Source: JAFCUW01 sp049898325 (GTDB lineage: Bacteria; Pseudomonadota; Gammaproteobacteria; Burkholderiales; Burkholderiaceae_D). From it: a DNA stretch of 64,000 bases. Made by a program: the position numbers and the translations under genes. Numbering within the stretch: position 1 is the first letter of the stretch; each line of letters begins with the position of its first letter. Shown here piece by piece: positions 50,015-58,560 of the stretch. The stretch lies in the NCBI RefSeq assembly GCF_049898325.1, contig NZ_JAFCXL010000006.1:186001-250000 (forward strand), read 5' to 3'. Under the pieces are notes generated by a model. It did no database searches and was not told the origin of the DNA. It saw only the letters and a program-made list of their open reading frames with translations.

Positions 50015-51283
50015 ATGAAAAGGCGCCATTTTCTGGGACTGGCGCTGGGCGGACCGGCCTGGTCTGCCATGGCGGCGGCGGCGGCGGCGGGCCAGGGCAG
50101 CGCCTGCCAGGCCAGCCTGGGGCGGGTGGTGGTGGTGGGCGCCGGCTTTGGCGGCGCCACCGCGGCCAAGTATGTGCGCCTGCTGAGCGGCGGGCGCATC
50201 GAGGTCATCCTGGTTGATCAACAGGCCCAATTGATTTCCTGCCCGGTCAGCAACCGCGTGTTGGGCGGCCAGCTAACGCTGGAACAACTGACCTTTGGCT
50301 ACGATCATTTGCGCCACGAGCACGGCGTCCAGTTCCTGCGCGGCAGCGTCACGGCGATCGACGGCGAGACCTCGCGCATCGTGGTGGCGGGCAAAAAGCT
50401 GTCGTATGACCGGCTCATCGTCGCGCCCGGCATCGACTTCCTGTTCGACGCCTTTCCCGCGCTGGCCGCCAGCGGGCAGCAGATTCCCCATGCGTGGAAG
50501 GCGGGCCCGCAAACGCGCAATTTGCGCCAGCAGTTGCTGGCCATGCCCGACGGCGGCGTGTTCACGATCGTGGTGCCCGCGCAGCCCTACCGCTGCCCGC
50601 CGGCGCCCTACGAGCGCGCCTGCCAGGTGGCGTTCTACCTCAAAACGCACAAGCCCCGCGCCAAACTGATCGTGCTCGACGCCAACCCCGTCATCACCTC
50701 GAAGCGCGCCCTGTTCGAGCGCGCCTGGCGCGAGCTGTACCCGGGCCTGATCGAGTACGTCCCCAGCAGCGAGGTGCAGCAGCTCGAGGTGGCCAGCAAG
50801 ACGGTCAGAACGGCGTTCGACACCGTCAAGTCCGACGTGCTGAACTTCATCCCCCCGCAGTGCGCGGGGCGCATTGCGCAGGTGTGCGGTCTGGCCAATG
50901 TGGGGCAGCGCTGGTGCGAGGTCGACTTGGTGACGTATGGCTCGGCGGTGCTGCCGCGGGTGCACGTGATTGGCGACGCCATCGACGCCGGCTTGCCCAA
51001 ATCGGCGCACATGGCCAATGCCCAGGCCAAAGTCTGCGCCCGCGCCGTGGTGGCGCTGATGCAGGGAGAAGCGCCCGATCCGCTACCGGCTTTCAGCAAC
51101 ACCTGCTTCAGCTTCATCGACGACCGCCAGGCGATGCACATTTCGACGCGCTATCGCTATGATCTGGTAACAAGAAGCATGGTGGTGGCCGGGGAGGCCA
51201 TGTTGTCGGAGCGGCCGTCGGCGCAAGAGGGTGTCGATGCGGGGGTGTGGGCGCAGCAGATCTGGGCGGATGTGCTCAGTTAG
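50015..51283 (+). CDS. Flavoprotein of the sulfide dehydrogenase FccB family, Tat-exported
   Basis: The product is 422 aa. The N-terminus MKRRHFLGLALGG is a Tat signal. The FAD-binding motif is VVVVGAGFGGATAAKYVR, and the two redox cysteines of FccB are conserved as Cys194 (YRCPPAPYERA) and Cys301 (RWCEVDLVTYGS). HVIGDAIDAGLPKSAHMANAQAKVCA follows. The C-terminal FCSD flavin-binding domain is present (CFSFIDDRQAMHISTRY). FccB oxidises sulfide using a cytochrome c partner, but no fccA cytochrome lies next to it. It starts 4 bases after the hydrolase gene and closes the operon. Confidence 0.88.
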   Translation: MKRRHFLGLALGGPAWSAMAAAAAAGQGSACQASLGRVVVVGAGFGGATAAKYVRLLSGGRIEVILVDQQAQLISCPVSNRVLGGQLTLEQLTFGYDHLRHEHGVQFLRGSVTAIDGETSRIVVAGKKLSYDRLIVAPGIDFLFDAFPALAASGQQIPHAWKAGPQTRNLRQQLLAMPDGGVFTIVVPAQPYRCPPAPYERACQVAFYLKTHKPRAKLIVLDANPVITSKRALFERAWRELYPGLIEYVPSSEVQQLEVASKTVRTAFDTVKSDVLNFIPPQCAGRIAQVCGLANVGQRWCEVDLVTYGSAVLPRVHVIGDAIDAGLPKSAHMANAQAKVCARAVVALMQGEAPDPLPAFSNTCFSFIDDRQAMHISTRYRYDLVTRSMVVAGEAMLSERPSAQEGVDAGVWAQQIWADVLS

Positions 51284-51296
51284 TGGAGAAATAAAA

Positions 51297-51340
51297 AAGG
51301 GAATCCGTTCCGGACTACGCCGTCCACGGATTCCCTTCTT
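51297..51340 (+). terminator. Terminator after the FccB-like gene
   Basis: AAGGGAATCCGT (51297-51308) pairs exactly with ACGGATTCCCTT (51326-51337) around a 17-base loop, followed by CTTTA rather than a long T-run. An A-run on the left could make it work for glmS too. Confidence 0.8.
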
Positions 51341-51421
51341 TATTTACTTCACTTGCCGACGGCTGCGACGCAAGTCTGCAGCGTTGCGTCATGGGTCAAT
51401 CTGGCCTCGACCCCGATCCGC

Positions 51422-53251
51422 TTACTCCACCGTCACCGACTTGGCCAAATTACGCGGCTTGTCCACATCCGTCCCCCGCGCCAGCGCCGTGTGATACGCC
51501 AGCAATTGCAGCGCCGCCACGTGCAGGATCGGTGAGAGCAGGCCGTAGTTTTCCGGCAGGCGGATCACGTGGACGCCATCGCCCGAGGTGATGCGCGAGT
51601 CGACGTCGGCGAAGACGTAGAGCTGGCCGCCGCGGGCGCGTACTTCCTGCATGTTCGATTTCAATTTTTCCAGCAGGGCGTCGTTGGGGGCGATGGTGAC
51701 GACGGGCATTTCTTCCGTCACCAGCGCCAGCGGGCCGTGCTTGAGTTCGCCGGCGGGGTAGGCCTCGGCGTGGATGTAGGAAATCTCCTTGAGCTTCAAG
51801 GCGCCTTCCAGCGCGATCGGGTAGTGCATGCCGCGGCCCAGGAAGAGGGCGTTTTCCTTGCGGGCGAAATCTTCCGCCCAGGCGATGACCTGCGGCTCGA
51901 GCGCCAGCACGGCCGACAAGGCCACCGGCAAGTGCCGCATCTGCTTCAAATACAGCGCTTCGTCCGCTTCAGGGAGGCGGCCGTTGACCTTGGCCAGCGT
52001 CAAGGTCAGCAGGAACAGGGCGGCCAGCTGCGTGGTGAACGCCTTGGTCGAGGCGACCCCCACTTCCACGCCCGCGCGCGTGATGTAAGCGAGCGCGCAC
52101 TCGCGCACCATGGCGCTGGTGGAGACGTTGCAGATGGTCAGCGTGTGGCGCATGCCCAGGCTGCGCGCATGCTTGAGCGCGGCCAGGGTGTCGGCCGTTT
52201 CGCCCGATTGGGTGATCGTCACGACCAGGGTGTTCGGGTGCGGCACGCTGTCGCGATACCGGTATTCGCTGGCGATTTCCACCGCGACGGGCACCTTGGC
52301 CACCGATTCGATCCAGTACTTGGCCGTCAGGCCCGCATAGTAACTGGTGCCGCAGGCGAGGATCAGCACGCGGTCGATGTCGGCAAATACCAGCGCGGCG
52401 TTGTCGCCGAACAGGTCCGGGGTGATGCCGGCCACGCCCTCGAGGGTGTCGCCGATCACGCGCGGCTGCTCGAAGATTTCCTTTTGCATGTAGTGGCGGT
52501 ACGGGCCCAGCTCGGCAGCGCCCGTGTGGGCGTGCACGGTCTTGACTTCGCGCTCGGCCGGGCGGCCGTCGACGTCGACGATCCAGTAACGGCTCAGTTG
52601 CAGGTCGACGACGTCGCCTTCTTCCAGGTAAACGATCTGGTCGGTGGTGCCGGCCAGCGCCATGGCGTCGGAGGCGACGAAATTTTCGCCCTGGCCCACG
52701 CCCAGGATCAGGGGCGAACCCTGGCGCGCAGCGACCACCCGGTGCGGCTCTTCGCGGCAAAACACGGCGATCGCATAGGCGCCCTGCAGGCGCTTGACGG
52801 CCTGCTGGACGGTGTCGAACAGGTCGCCGTTGTACATCTGGTCGACCAGGTGGGCAATGACTTCGGTGTCGGTCTGGCTCTGGAACACATAGCCCTGGGC
52901 CGTCAGCTCGGCACGCAGTTCGTCGTGGTTTTCAATGATGCCGTTGTGGACCAGGGCGATGCGGGCCGATTCCTCGGTGGGGGAAAAGTGCGGGTGCGCA
53001 TTGTGCGACGCCGGCGCGCCATGGGTGGCCCAGCGCGTGTGGGCGATGCCCGTGAAACCTTCCATGCCGATCTCGGCCATCTGGGTTTCCAGCTCGGCCA
53101 CGCGGGCCGTGCTGCGCGAACGCTGCAGGCGGCCATCGACGTGCAAGGCGACGCCGCAGGAATCGTAGCCGCGGTATTCAAGCCGTTTCAAACCCTCGAG
53201 CAGGATGGGGGTGATGTTGCGTTGCGCTACTGCGCCGACGATACCGCACAT
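51422..53251 (-). CDS. glmS: Glutamine-fructose-6-phosphate aminotransferase (isomerising)
   Basis: The product is 609 aa. The N-terminal glutaminase begins with MCGIVGAV, so Cys2 is the nucleophile after methionine removal. Other motifs are HTRWATHGAPASHNAHPH and HNGIIENHDELR. Two SIS domains follow, with ACGTSYYAGLTAKYWIE, TQSGETADTLAAL and the C-terminal AYPAGELKHGPLALV. It ends LAKSVTVE. It makes glucosamine-6-phosphate for peptidoglycan and LPS. It is divergent from an Lrp-type regulator. I saw no glmS ribozyme-like leader, as expected outside Gram-positives. Confidence 0.98.
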   Translation of the reverse strand: MCGIVGAVAQRNITPILLEGLKRLEYRGYDSCGVALHVDGRLQRSRSTARVAELETQMAEIGMEGFTGIAHTRWATHGAPASHNAHPHFSPTEESARIALVHNGIIENHDELRAELTAQGYVFQSQTDTEVIAHLVDQMYNGDLFDTVQQAVKRLQGAYAIAVFCREEPHRVVAARQGSPLILGVGQGENFVASDAMALAGTTDQIVYLEEGDVVDLQLSRYWIVDVDGRPAEREVKTVHAHTGAAELGPYRHYMQKEIFEQPRVIGDTLEGVAGITPDLFGDNAALVFADIDRVLILACGTSYYAGLTAKYWIESVAKVPVAVEIASEYRYRDSVPHPNTLVVTITQSGETADTLAALKHARSLGMRHTLTICNVSTSAMVRECALAYITRAGVEVGVASTKAFTTQLAALFLLTLTLAKVNGRLPEADEALYLKQMRHLPVALSAVLALEPQVIAWAEDFARKENALFLGRGMHYPIALEGALKLKEISYIHAEAYPAGELKHGPLALVTEEMPVVTIAPNDALLEKLKSNMQEVRARGGQLYVFADVDSRITSGDGVHVIRLPENYGLLSPILHVAALQLLAYHTALARGTDVDKPRNLAKSVTVE

Positions 53252-53262
53252 GGTTGCCTCAA

Positions 53263-53376
53263 TGAAATAAGATGAATGAAGAGTATCCTAGATGAAACTG
53301 AATGAAATATGCTAACAAGTTAAGCCAATTTATGAAATATCCTTTCATGCAGATCACTGCGTGAAATATAATTTCA
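53263..53376. promoter_or_regulatory. Array of phased TGAAA motifs in the glmS-lrp divergent promoter region
   Basis: TGAAA or TGAAT begins at 53263, 53273, 53293, 53303 and 53333, all at multiples of ten bases. Two perfect dyads follow: TGAAA-N5-TTTCA (53333-53347) and TGAAAT-ATA-ATTTCA (53362-53376). Lrp-family proteins bind several phased sites along one face of the helix, so autoregulation by the adjacent regulator is a natural reading. Confidence 0.55.
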
Positions 53377-53415
53377 TCTTAGACGCTTAATTGTTTGATT
53401 TAATGAGATACCGCA

Positions 53416-53883
53416 ATGACCGACCATGATTTCGACGAGCTCGATCGTCTCATTTTGAACACATTGCAGCACGATGCTTCGCTCAACAATGCGGAACTGG
53501 CGGAACGGGTCAAGGTATCGGCGCCCACCTGCTTGCGCCGCGTCAAGCAGTTGACGGCCTCGGGGGTGATTGCGCGCCAGGTGGTGCTGGTCGATCCGGC
53601 CAGGGTGGGAGCCCAGTTGTGCGCCATCGTCGAGATTGCGCTCGATGTGAATGCGGCGGAAAAGATGGCGCAGTTCGAAGCGCTGGTGGCCGCCGAGGCG
53701 GCCGTGCTGCAATGCTACCGGGTGGCGCCGGGGCCCGATTTCGTGCTGATCGTGCAAGTGGCCGACATGCCGGCCTACCACGCGCTGGCGCATCGGCTGT
53801 TTGCCACCCACGCCAATGTGCGCAACGTCAAAACTTATTTTTCCACGTTCCGCAGCAAGTTCGAAACGCGCATCGCCGTGTAA
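53416..53883 (+). CDS. Lrp/AsnC-family transcriptional regulator
   Basis: The product is 155 aa. The N-terminal HTH is FDELDRLILNTLQHDASLNNAELAERV followed by SAPTCLRRVKQLTASGVI. The C-terminal RAM ligand-binding domain contains VLQCYRVAPGPDFVLIVQVADM and TYFSTFRSKFETRIAV. It is divergent from glmS across a 164-base region packed with TGAAA motifs. The ligand is probably an amino acid, but not identifiable. Whether it regulates glmS is inference. Confidence 0.93.
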   Translation: MTDHDFDELDRLILNTLQHDASLNNAELAERVKVSAPTCLRRVKQLTASGVIARQVVLVDPARVGAQLCAIVEIALDVNAAEKMAQFEALVAAEAAVLQCYRVAPGPDFVLIVQVADMPAYHALAHRLFATHANVRNVKTYFSTFRSKFETRIAV

Positions 53884-53895
53884 ATCACGGACGCC

Positions 53896-55272
53896 TCACT
53901 TCTTGATTTTCACGGGCCGCTGCCAGTGGTCGACGGTCACTTGCCGCGCGCGCGAAATGGTCAGCTTGCCAGCCGGCGCGTTTTTCGTCAGCGTGGTGCC
54001 GGCCCCCAGCGTGGCGCCCGCGCCCACCGTGACCGGCGCCACCAGTTGGGTGTCGCTGCCAATAAAACAGTCATCTTCGATCACCGTGCGGAATTTGTTG
54101 ACGCCATCGTAGTTGCAGGTGATGGTGCCGGCGCCGATGTTCACCCGCGCGCCCACGGTGGCGTCGCCCACGTAGGCCAGGTGATTGGCCTTGCTGTGGG
54201 CGGCGATGGTGCTGTTCTTGACTTCGACGAAGTTGCCGATGTGGACGTCCTGGCCCAGTTCGGCGCCGGGGCGCAGGCGGGCATACGGGCCGATCTGCGA
54301 TTGCGGGCCCACCTGGGCGCCGTCGATATGGCAAAACGGCTTGATCTGCACGCCCGCACCCACGTTCGAATTGACCAGCACGCTATGGGCGCCCACCGTC
54401 ACGCCATCGGCCAGCACCACCGTTCCCTCGAACACGCAACCGACATCGATCGTCACGTCGCGCCCGCACGTCAGGGTGCCGCGGATGTCGATGCGGGCCG
54501 GGTCCATCAGCGTCACGCCCTGTTCCAGCAGGGCATGGGCCAGCTTGCCCTGGTGGCGGCGCTCGAGCTCGGCCAGTTGCACCTTACTGTTCACGCCCGC
54601 CACTTCCCACTCGGCCGCGGGCTGGGCCGACACCACCGTCATGTGTTCCGCCACCGCCTTGGCGACGATGTCGGTGAGGTAATACTCGCCCTGCGCATTG
54701 TTGTTCGACAGCGAACTCAACCATTCTTTCAGGCGGCGGGTGGGGGCGACCATGATGCCGCTGTTGATCTCGCGAATCTTGCGCTCTTCGTCGGTGGCGT
54801 CCTTCTCTTCGACGATGCGGACGATCTCGCCGTGTTCGCGCACCATGCGGCCCAGGCCGAAAGGATTGCTTTGCTCGACCGTCAGGATGCCCAGCTTGTC
54901 GCTGCCGGCCGCCAGCACCAGCCGGCGCAACGAGTCGGCCGTGGTCAACGGCACGTCGCCGTACAGGATCAGGGTGGGCACCGAATCATCCAGCTGGGGC
55001 AGGGCTTGCATGACCGCATGGCCCGTGCCAAGTTGCGGTTCTTGCAAGGCCGTGTCGATGGCCGCATGCTCGCCATTGTTTTGTGCTTCGATCATCTTCG
55101 GCACCGCTGCGCCGCCATGCCCGTAAATCACGCATAATTTGCTCGGTGAAAGTTCACGCGCAGTATCAATGACGTGTTGCAACAGCGGCTTGCCCGCCAG
55201 CGGGTGCAGGACTTTCGGCAACGCCGATTGCATGCGCTTGCCCATACCGGCGGCGAGAATGACAACGTTCAT
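53896..55272 (-). CDS. glmU: Bifunctional GlmU: GlcNAc-1-P uridyltransferase and GlcN-1-P acetyltransferase
   Basis: The product is 458 aa from the ATG at 55272, giving the canonical N-terminus MNVVILAAGMGKRMQSALPK. The pyrophosphorylase domain shows LQEPQLGTGHAVMQALPQL and LYGDVPL. The left-handed beta-helix acyltransferase domain has repeats such as HIGNFVEVKNSTI, SKANHLAYVGDATVG and NIGAGTITCNYDGVNKF. It ends with TISRARQVTVDHW and a basic tail. It makes UDP-GlcNAc from the glmS product. The start is only 27 bases from the start of the divergent DUF6279 gene. Confidence 0.97.
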   Translation of the reverse strand: MNVVILAAGMGKRMQSALPKVLHPLAGKPLLQHVIDTARELSPSKLCVIYGHGGAAVPKMIEAQNNGEHAAIDTALQEPQLGTGHAVMQALPQLDDSVPTLILYGDVPLTTADSLRRLVLAAGSDKLGILTVEQSNPFGLGRMVREHGEIVRIVEEKDATDEERKIREINSGIMVAPTRRLKEWLSSLSNNNAQGEYYLTDIVAKAVAEHMTVVSAQPAAEWEVAGVNSKVQLAELERRHQGKLAHALLEQGVTLMDPARIDIRGTLTCGRDVTIDVGCVFEGTVVLADGVTVGAHSVLVNSNVGAGVQIKPFCHIDGAQVGPQSQIGPYARLRPGAELGQDVHIGNFVEVKNSTIAAHSKANHLAYVGDATVGARVNIGAGTITCNYDGVNKFRTVIEDDCFIGSDTQLVAPVTVGAGATLGAGTTLTKNAPAGKLTISRARQVTVDHWQRPVKIKK

Positions 55273-55299
55273 GAGCAGCACTTTGAAAGAGTTATATAG

Positions 55300-56199
55300 A
55301 TGAAAAATTTTAACACGACCACCAGCGCCGCAAGCCGGCTTCGCCTGCTGTTCCTGATCGCACTGATGGCCATGCTGGCCGCCTGCAGCAGCATCCGGTT
55401 TACCTATAACCACGGCGACACCGTGCTGTATTGGTGGCTCAACAACTACCTGGACTTCGACAGCGACCAGTCCGGCTTCGTCAAGCGCGACATCGACAAC
55501 CTGTTCCAGTGGCACCGCAAGACCCAATTGAAAGATTATGTGCAACTGTTGCAGACAGGCCAGCGCCAGCTGGCCGGCAACCTGACAGCCGCCGATCTGC
55601 ACGCCAATTACGACCAGGTCCGTGCGCGCACCGAGTTGCTTGCCTTCAAAGCCCTGCCGGAACTGGCTGACCTGGCGCGCACCGTCAAGCCGGAGCAGAT
55701 CACCCAGATGGAAAAGAAGTTCGCCAAGAACAACGACGACTTCCGCAAAAAATTCATGAAAGGCGACCTCGAGGAGCAGCAAAAGGCCCGCTTCAAGAAA
55801 TCGATGGAGCAGTTCGACCTGTGGTTTGGCCGCTTCAGCAGCGAGCAGGAAGCCCAGCTGCGCAAGGCCTCCGACGCGCGCGCCTTGAACAACGAGATCT
55901 GGCTCGATGAGCGGGTGCGCCGCCAGAAACGCATCGTCGCCGTGCTGCGCAAGGTGCAGCAGGAAAAACTGGCCAAGGACGCCACCATCACCCAGCTGCA
56001 CGGCCTGGTGCGCGAATTGTTCGACCGCATGGATGCGCCCGAGCGCAAGGCGTTTTTCGACGCCTACGAAGAGCAGACCATCCAGATGATCCTCACCGCC
56101 GTCAAGATCGCCACGCCGGTACAGAAGGCCAATGCGCAAAAACGCATGGCCGGCTGGATCGACGATTTCAATGTGCTGGCGACCCAGCCGCAGACTTGA
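55300..56199 (+). CDS. DUF6279 family lipoprotein
   Basis: The product is 299 aa. A lipoprotein signal ends MAMLAACSSI (lipobox LAAC). The mature protein begins RFTYNHGDTVLYWWLNNYLDF, the DUF6279 signature, and is otherwise almost all charged alpha-helix (KFAKNNDDFRKKFMKGDLEE and similar), suggesting a helical bundle on the membrane. The function is unknown. It is divergent from glmU with a 27-base gap and is followed by rsmD 40 bases downstream. Confidence 0.9.
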   Translation: MKNFNTTTSAASRLRLLFLIALMAMLAACSSIRFTYNHGDTVLYWWLNNYLDFDSDQSGFVKRDIDNLFQWHRKTQLKDYVQLLQTGQRQLAGNLTAADLHANYDQVRARTELLAFKALPELADLARTVKPEQITQMEKKFAKNNDDFRKKFMKGDLEEQQKARFKKSMEQFDLWFGRFSSEQEAQLRKASDARALNNEIWLDERVRRQKRIVAVLRKVQQEKLAKDATITQLHGLVRELFDRMDAPERKAFFDAYEEQTIQMILTAVKIATPVQKANAQKRMAGWIDDFNVLATQPQT

Positions 56200-56239
56200 A
56201 CGGCGCTTGACGCCACAGGGCAGTGATATAGTGACGGCC

Positions 56240-56890
56240 ATGCAAAAAAAGCCCGCCAAAGTCCCCGTCCACCGCCCCCCGCCGCCGAAGCACGTTCGCA
56301 TCATCGGCGGCGCCTGGAAACGCAGCCAGTTGCCCGTGCTCGACGCACTGGGCCTGCGCCCCACCCCCGACCGCGTCCGCGAGACCGTCTACAACTGGAT
56401 CAGCCATCTGTGGGACCACCAGTGGCAAACGGCCCGCGTGCTCGACCTGTTCGCCGGCAGCGGTGCGCTGGGCCTGGAGGCGGCCAGCCGTGGCGCCGCG
56501 GCGGTGACGCTGATCGATTCGCACCCGCAAGTGGTGCGCCAGCTCGGTGAGATCAAGGACAAGCTGCACGCCGACAACGTCACCGTCCAGCGCGCCGATG
56601 CGCTGGCCGCCGCCGCCACCCTGGCCGCCCGTGGCGCCCGCTACGACCTGGTGTTTCTCGATCCCCCCTACCAGCAGGACCTGTTGTCGAAAAGCTTGCC
56701 CTTGTGCCTGGACTTGCTGGACGAAGACGGCCTCGTGTATGTCGAATCGGGCACCCCCTTGCCGTTTCCCCAGCCGGAAACGGTCGATGCGCCGCCCACG
56801 CCGGCCTGGCTGGCGCCGTGGAGGGCCGTGCGCGAAGACAAGGCGGGCATCGTGTTTTATTATCTGCTGCAACGGCGCACCGTCGACTGA
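56240..56890 (+). CDS. rsmD: 16S rRNA (guanine966-N2)-methyltransferase
   Basis: The product is 216 aa from the ATG at 56240; the open frame extends back into the DUF6279 gene without similarity. Family motifs are VRIIGGAWKRSQLPVLD, LRPTPDRVRETVYNWI, the SAM-binding VLDLFAGSGALGLEAASRGA, and the catalytic DLVFLDPPYQ (DPPY). It methylates G966 of 16S rRNA in the 30S subunit. It lies before coaD, the usual arrangement. Confidence 0.96.
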   Translation: MQKKPAKVPVHRPPPPKHVRIIGGAWKRSQLPVLDALGLRPTPDRVRETVYNWISHLWDHQWQTARVLDLFAGSGALGLEAASRGAAAVTLIDSHPQVVRQLGEIKDKLHADNVTVQRADALAAAATLAARGARYDLVFLDPPYQQDLLSKSLPLCLDLLDEDGLVYVESGTPLPFPQPETVDAPPTPAWLAPWRAVREDKAGIVFYYLLQRRTVD

Positions 56891-56990
56891 TGGTCCGCCC
56901 GCGCGGGGCGCCATGGCCCTGTTATGGGGCAGAAGCCCGATTTTCGGGCATAATGCGCGTTCTATATGAGTGCATCTCCAGGGAGCCGCA

Positions 56991-57512
56991 ATGGTTGTAG
57001 CCGTATATCCGGGAACCTTCGATCCCTTAACCCGAGGCCATGAAGACCTGGTGCGCCGGGCCTCCGGACTGTTCGACACCCTGGTTGTCGGCGTTGCCGA
57101 CAGCAAGAACAAGCGTCCCTTCTTTTCGCTGGAAGAACGGCTGGAAATTGCCAATGAAGTGCTCGGCCATTATCCGAACGTCAAGGTGGAAAGCTTTTCC
57201 GGGCTGCTCAAGGATTTCGTGCGCAAGCACGACGCCCGCGTCATCGTGCGCGGCCTGCGCGCCGTCTCCGACTTCGAATACGAATTCCAGATGGCCGGCA
57301 TGAACCGCTACCTGCTGCCCGACGTCGAAACGCTGTTCCTGACGCCGTCGGACCAGTACCAGTTCATCTCCGGCACCATCGTGCGCGAGATCGCCATCCT
57401 GGGCGGCGATGTGTCCAAGTTCGTCTTCCCCTCGGTCGACCGCTGGCTGCAAAAGAAAATCGTGGCGATGGCCGAAGCGGCCGAGCTGGCAGCGCAAACC
57501 GGCACCCCTTAA
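56991..57512 (+). CDS. coaD: Phosphopantetheine adenylyltransferase
   Basis: The product is 173 aa from the ATG at 56991, with GGGAG upstream; this places the conserved VAVYPGTFDPLTRGHEDL at the N-terminus. The second nucleotidyltransferase motif is ISGTIVREIAILGGDVSKFV. It makes dephospho-CoA from phosphopantetheine. It is in the usual rsmD-coaD order, followed by a ferredoxin gene. Confidence 0.97.
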   Translation: MVVAVYPGTFDPLTRGHEDLVRRASGLFDTLVVGVADSKNKRPFFSLEERLEIANEVLGHYPNVKVESFSGLLKDFVRKHDARVIVRGLRAVSDFEYEFQMAGMNRYLLPDVETLFLTPSDQYQFISGTIVREIAILGGDVSKFVFPSVDRWLQKKIVAMAEAAELAAQTGTP

Positions 57513-57523
57513 GAGCTGCGACC

Positions 57524-57781
57524 ATGGCCTTGATGATTACCGACGATTGCATCAACTGCGACGTGTGCGAGCCCGAATGCCCGAATGAGGCCATTTATAT
57601 GGGCGCGGAGATCTACGAGATCGACGCCAGCAAGTGCACCGAATGCGTCGGCCATTTCGACGAGCCCCAGTGCCAGCAAGTGTGCCCCGTCAGCTGCATT
57701 CCCTTCGATCCGGCCTGGCGCGAATCGCCCGAACAGCTGCTGTTCAAATACACGCAACTGACGGCCGCCAAGACCGCCTGA
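57524..57781 (+). CDS. YfhL-type 2[4Fe-4S] ferredoxin
   Basis: The product is 85 aa. The first cluster motif is CINCDVCEPECPNEAI and the second CTECVGHFDEPQCQQVCPVSCI, with the insertion between the second and third cysteines that marks the Alvin/YfhL-type ferredoxins. These have very low redox potentials and unclear partners. It begins 11 bases after coaD and is probably cotranscribed with it. Confidence 0.95.
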   Translation: MALMITDDCINCDVCEPECPNEAIYMGAEIYEIDASKCTECVGHFDEPQCQQVCPVSCIPFDPAWRESPEQLLFKYTQLTAAKTA

Positions 57782-57881
57782 ACGGTCCCGGCAGGAATAC
57801 ACCGGCCGCGCTTGCCGCGGCCGCGCACGCTCGTGCTATATTCAGGCGCACTTCCTCAATTCCAACAATAATGGAGACACC

Positions 57882-58478
57882 ATGGTCGCGACACGATTTG
57901 TTCTGAAACACTGGTTTGCCGGCGCCTTGATGGCATGCGCCGTGGCGCAAGGCAGCTTCGCCGCCGAAGTGGCCGGCGTCAAACTCGACGACACCGCCAA
58001 GGTGGCCGGCAAGGACCTGGTCCTCAATGGCGCCGGTATCCGCACCAAGGTCATTTTCAAGGTGTATGCGGCCGGCTTGTACCTGGCAGAAAAAAAGAAT
58101 AACGTCGCCGACATCCTCAAGCAGGAAGGTCCCCGCCGCATGACCATCGTGATGATGCGCGACGTCAGCTCGGCCGACTTCGGCGATGCCTTCATGAAGG
58201 GCATCAACGACAATATCGACGCCACCGAAAAGGCCAAATATGCGGGCCAGATCGCCAAGTTCGGCGAATTGTTCGGCGCCATCCCCGGCGTCAAGAAGGG
58301 TGATGTACTGCACCTGGACCTGATCCCCGGCGCCGGCACCGTGGCCGAACTGAACGGCAAAAAAGTGGGCGAGACCATTGCCGATCCCGGCTTTTATAAT
58401 GCCGTGCTGCGCATCTGGCTGGGTGACAAACCCGTCGACAGCGGCTTGAAGCCGGCACTGCTGGGCGCAGCCCGCTAA
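57882..58478 (+). CDS. Exported chalcone-isomerase-fold protein
   Basis: The product is 198 aa. A signal peptide ends QGSFAAEV. The chalcone isomerase-like domain has LVLNGAGIRTKVIFKVYAAGLYLAEKK, MMRDVSSADFGDAFMKGINDN and YNAVLRIWLGDKPVDSGLKPALLG. Bacterial members are not known to isomerise flavonoids and may bind fatty acids. A possible -10 box TATATT lies at 57837-57842. The gene is followed by a strong bidirectional terminator. Confidence 0.92.
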   Translation: MVATRFVLKHWFAGALMACAVAQGSFAAEVAGVKLDDTAKVAGKDLVLNGAGIRTKVIFKVYAAGLYLAEKKNNVADILKQEGPRRMTIVMMRDVSSADFGDAFMKGINDNIDATEKAKYAGQIAKFGELFGAIPGVKKGDVLHLDLIPGAGTVAELNGKKVGETIADPGFYNAVLRIWLGDKPVDSGLKPALLGAAR

Positions 58479-58493
58479 GGTTTCGCGCGCACA

Positions 58494-58536
58494 CAAAAAA
58501 AGCGGCGCCCCGGTTTTCCCGGGCGCCGCTTTTTTA
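58494..58536. terminator. Bidirectional terminator after the chalcone-isomerase-fold gene
   Basis: AGCGGCGCCC (58501-58510) pairs exactly with GGGCGCCGCT (58521-58530), flanked by an A-run on the left and a T-run on the right. It can also end the minus-strand small membrane protein gene. Confidence 0.94.
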
Positions 58537-58560
58537 CGAAGTCGTCGAACGACCTGGAAA

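Noticed and set aside
51569..53275. Long plus-strand open frame opposite glmS
   Set aside because: The sequence is His/Gly/Val-rich without motifs; glmS is certain.
56935..56954. GCCCGA/TCGGGC hairpin before coaD as a terminator for rsmD
   Set aside because: The stem is only 6 bp with a tiny loop and no T-run follows.
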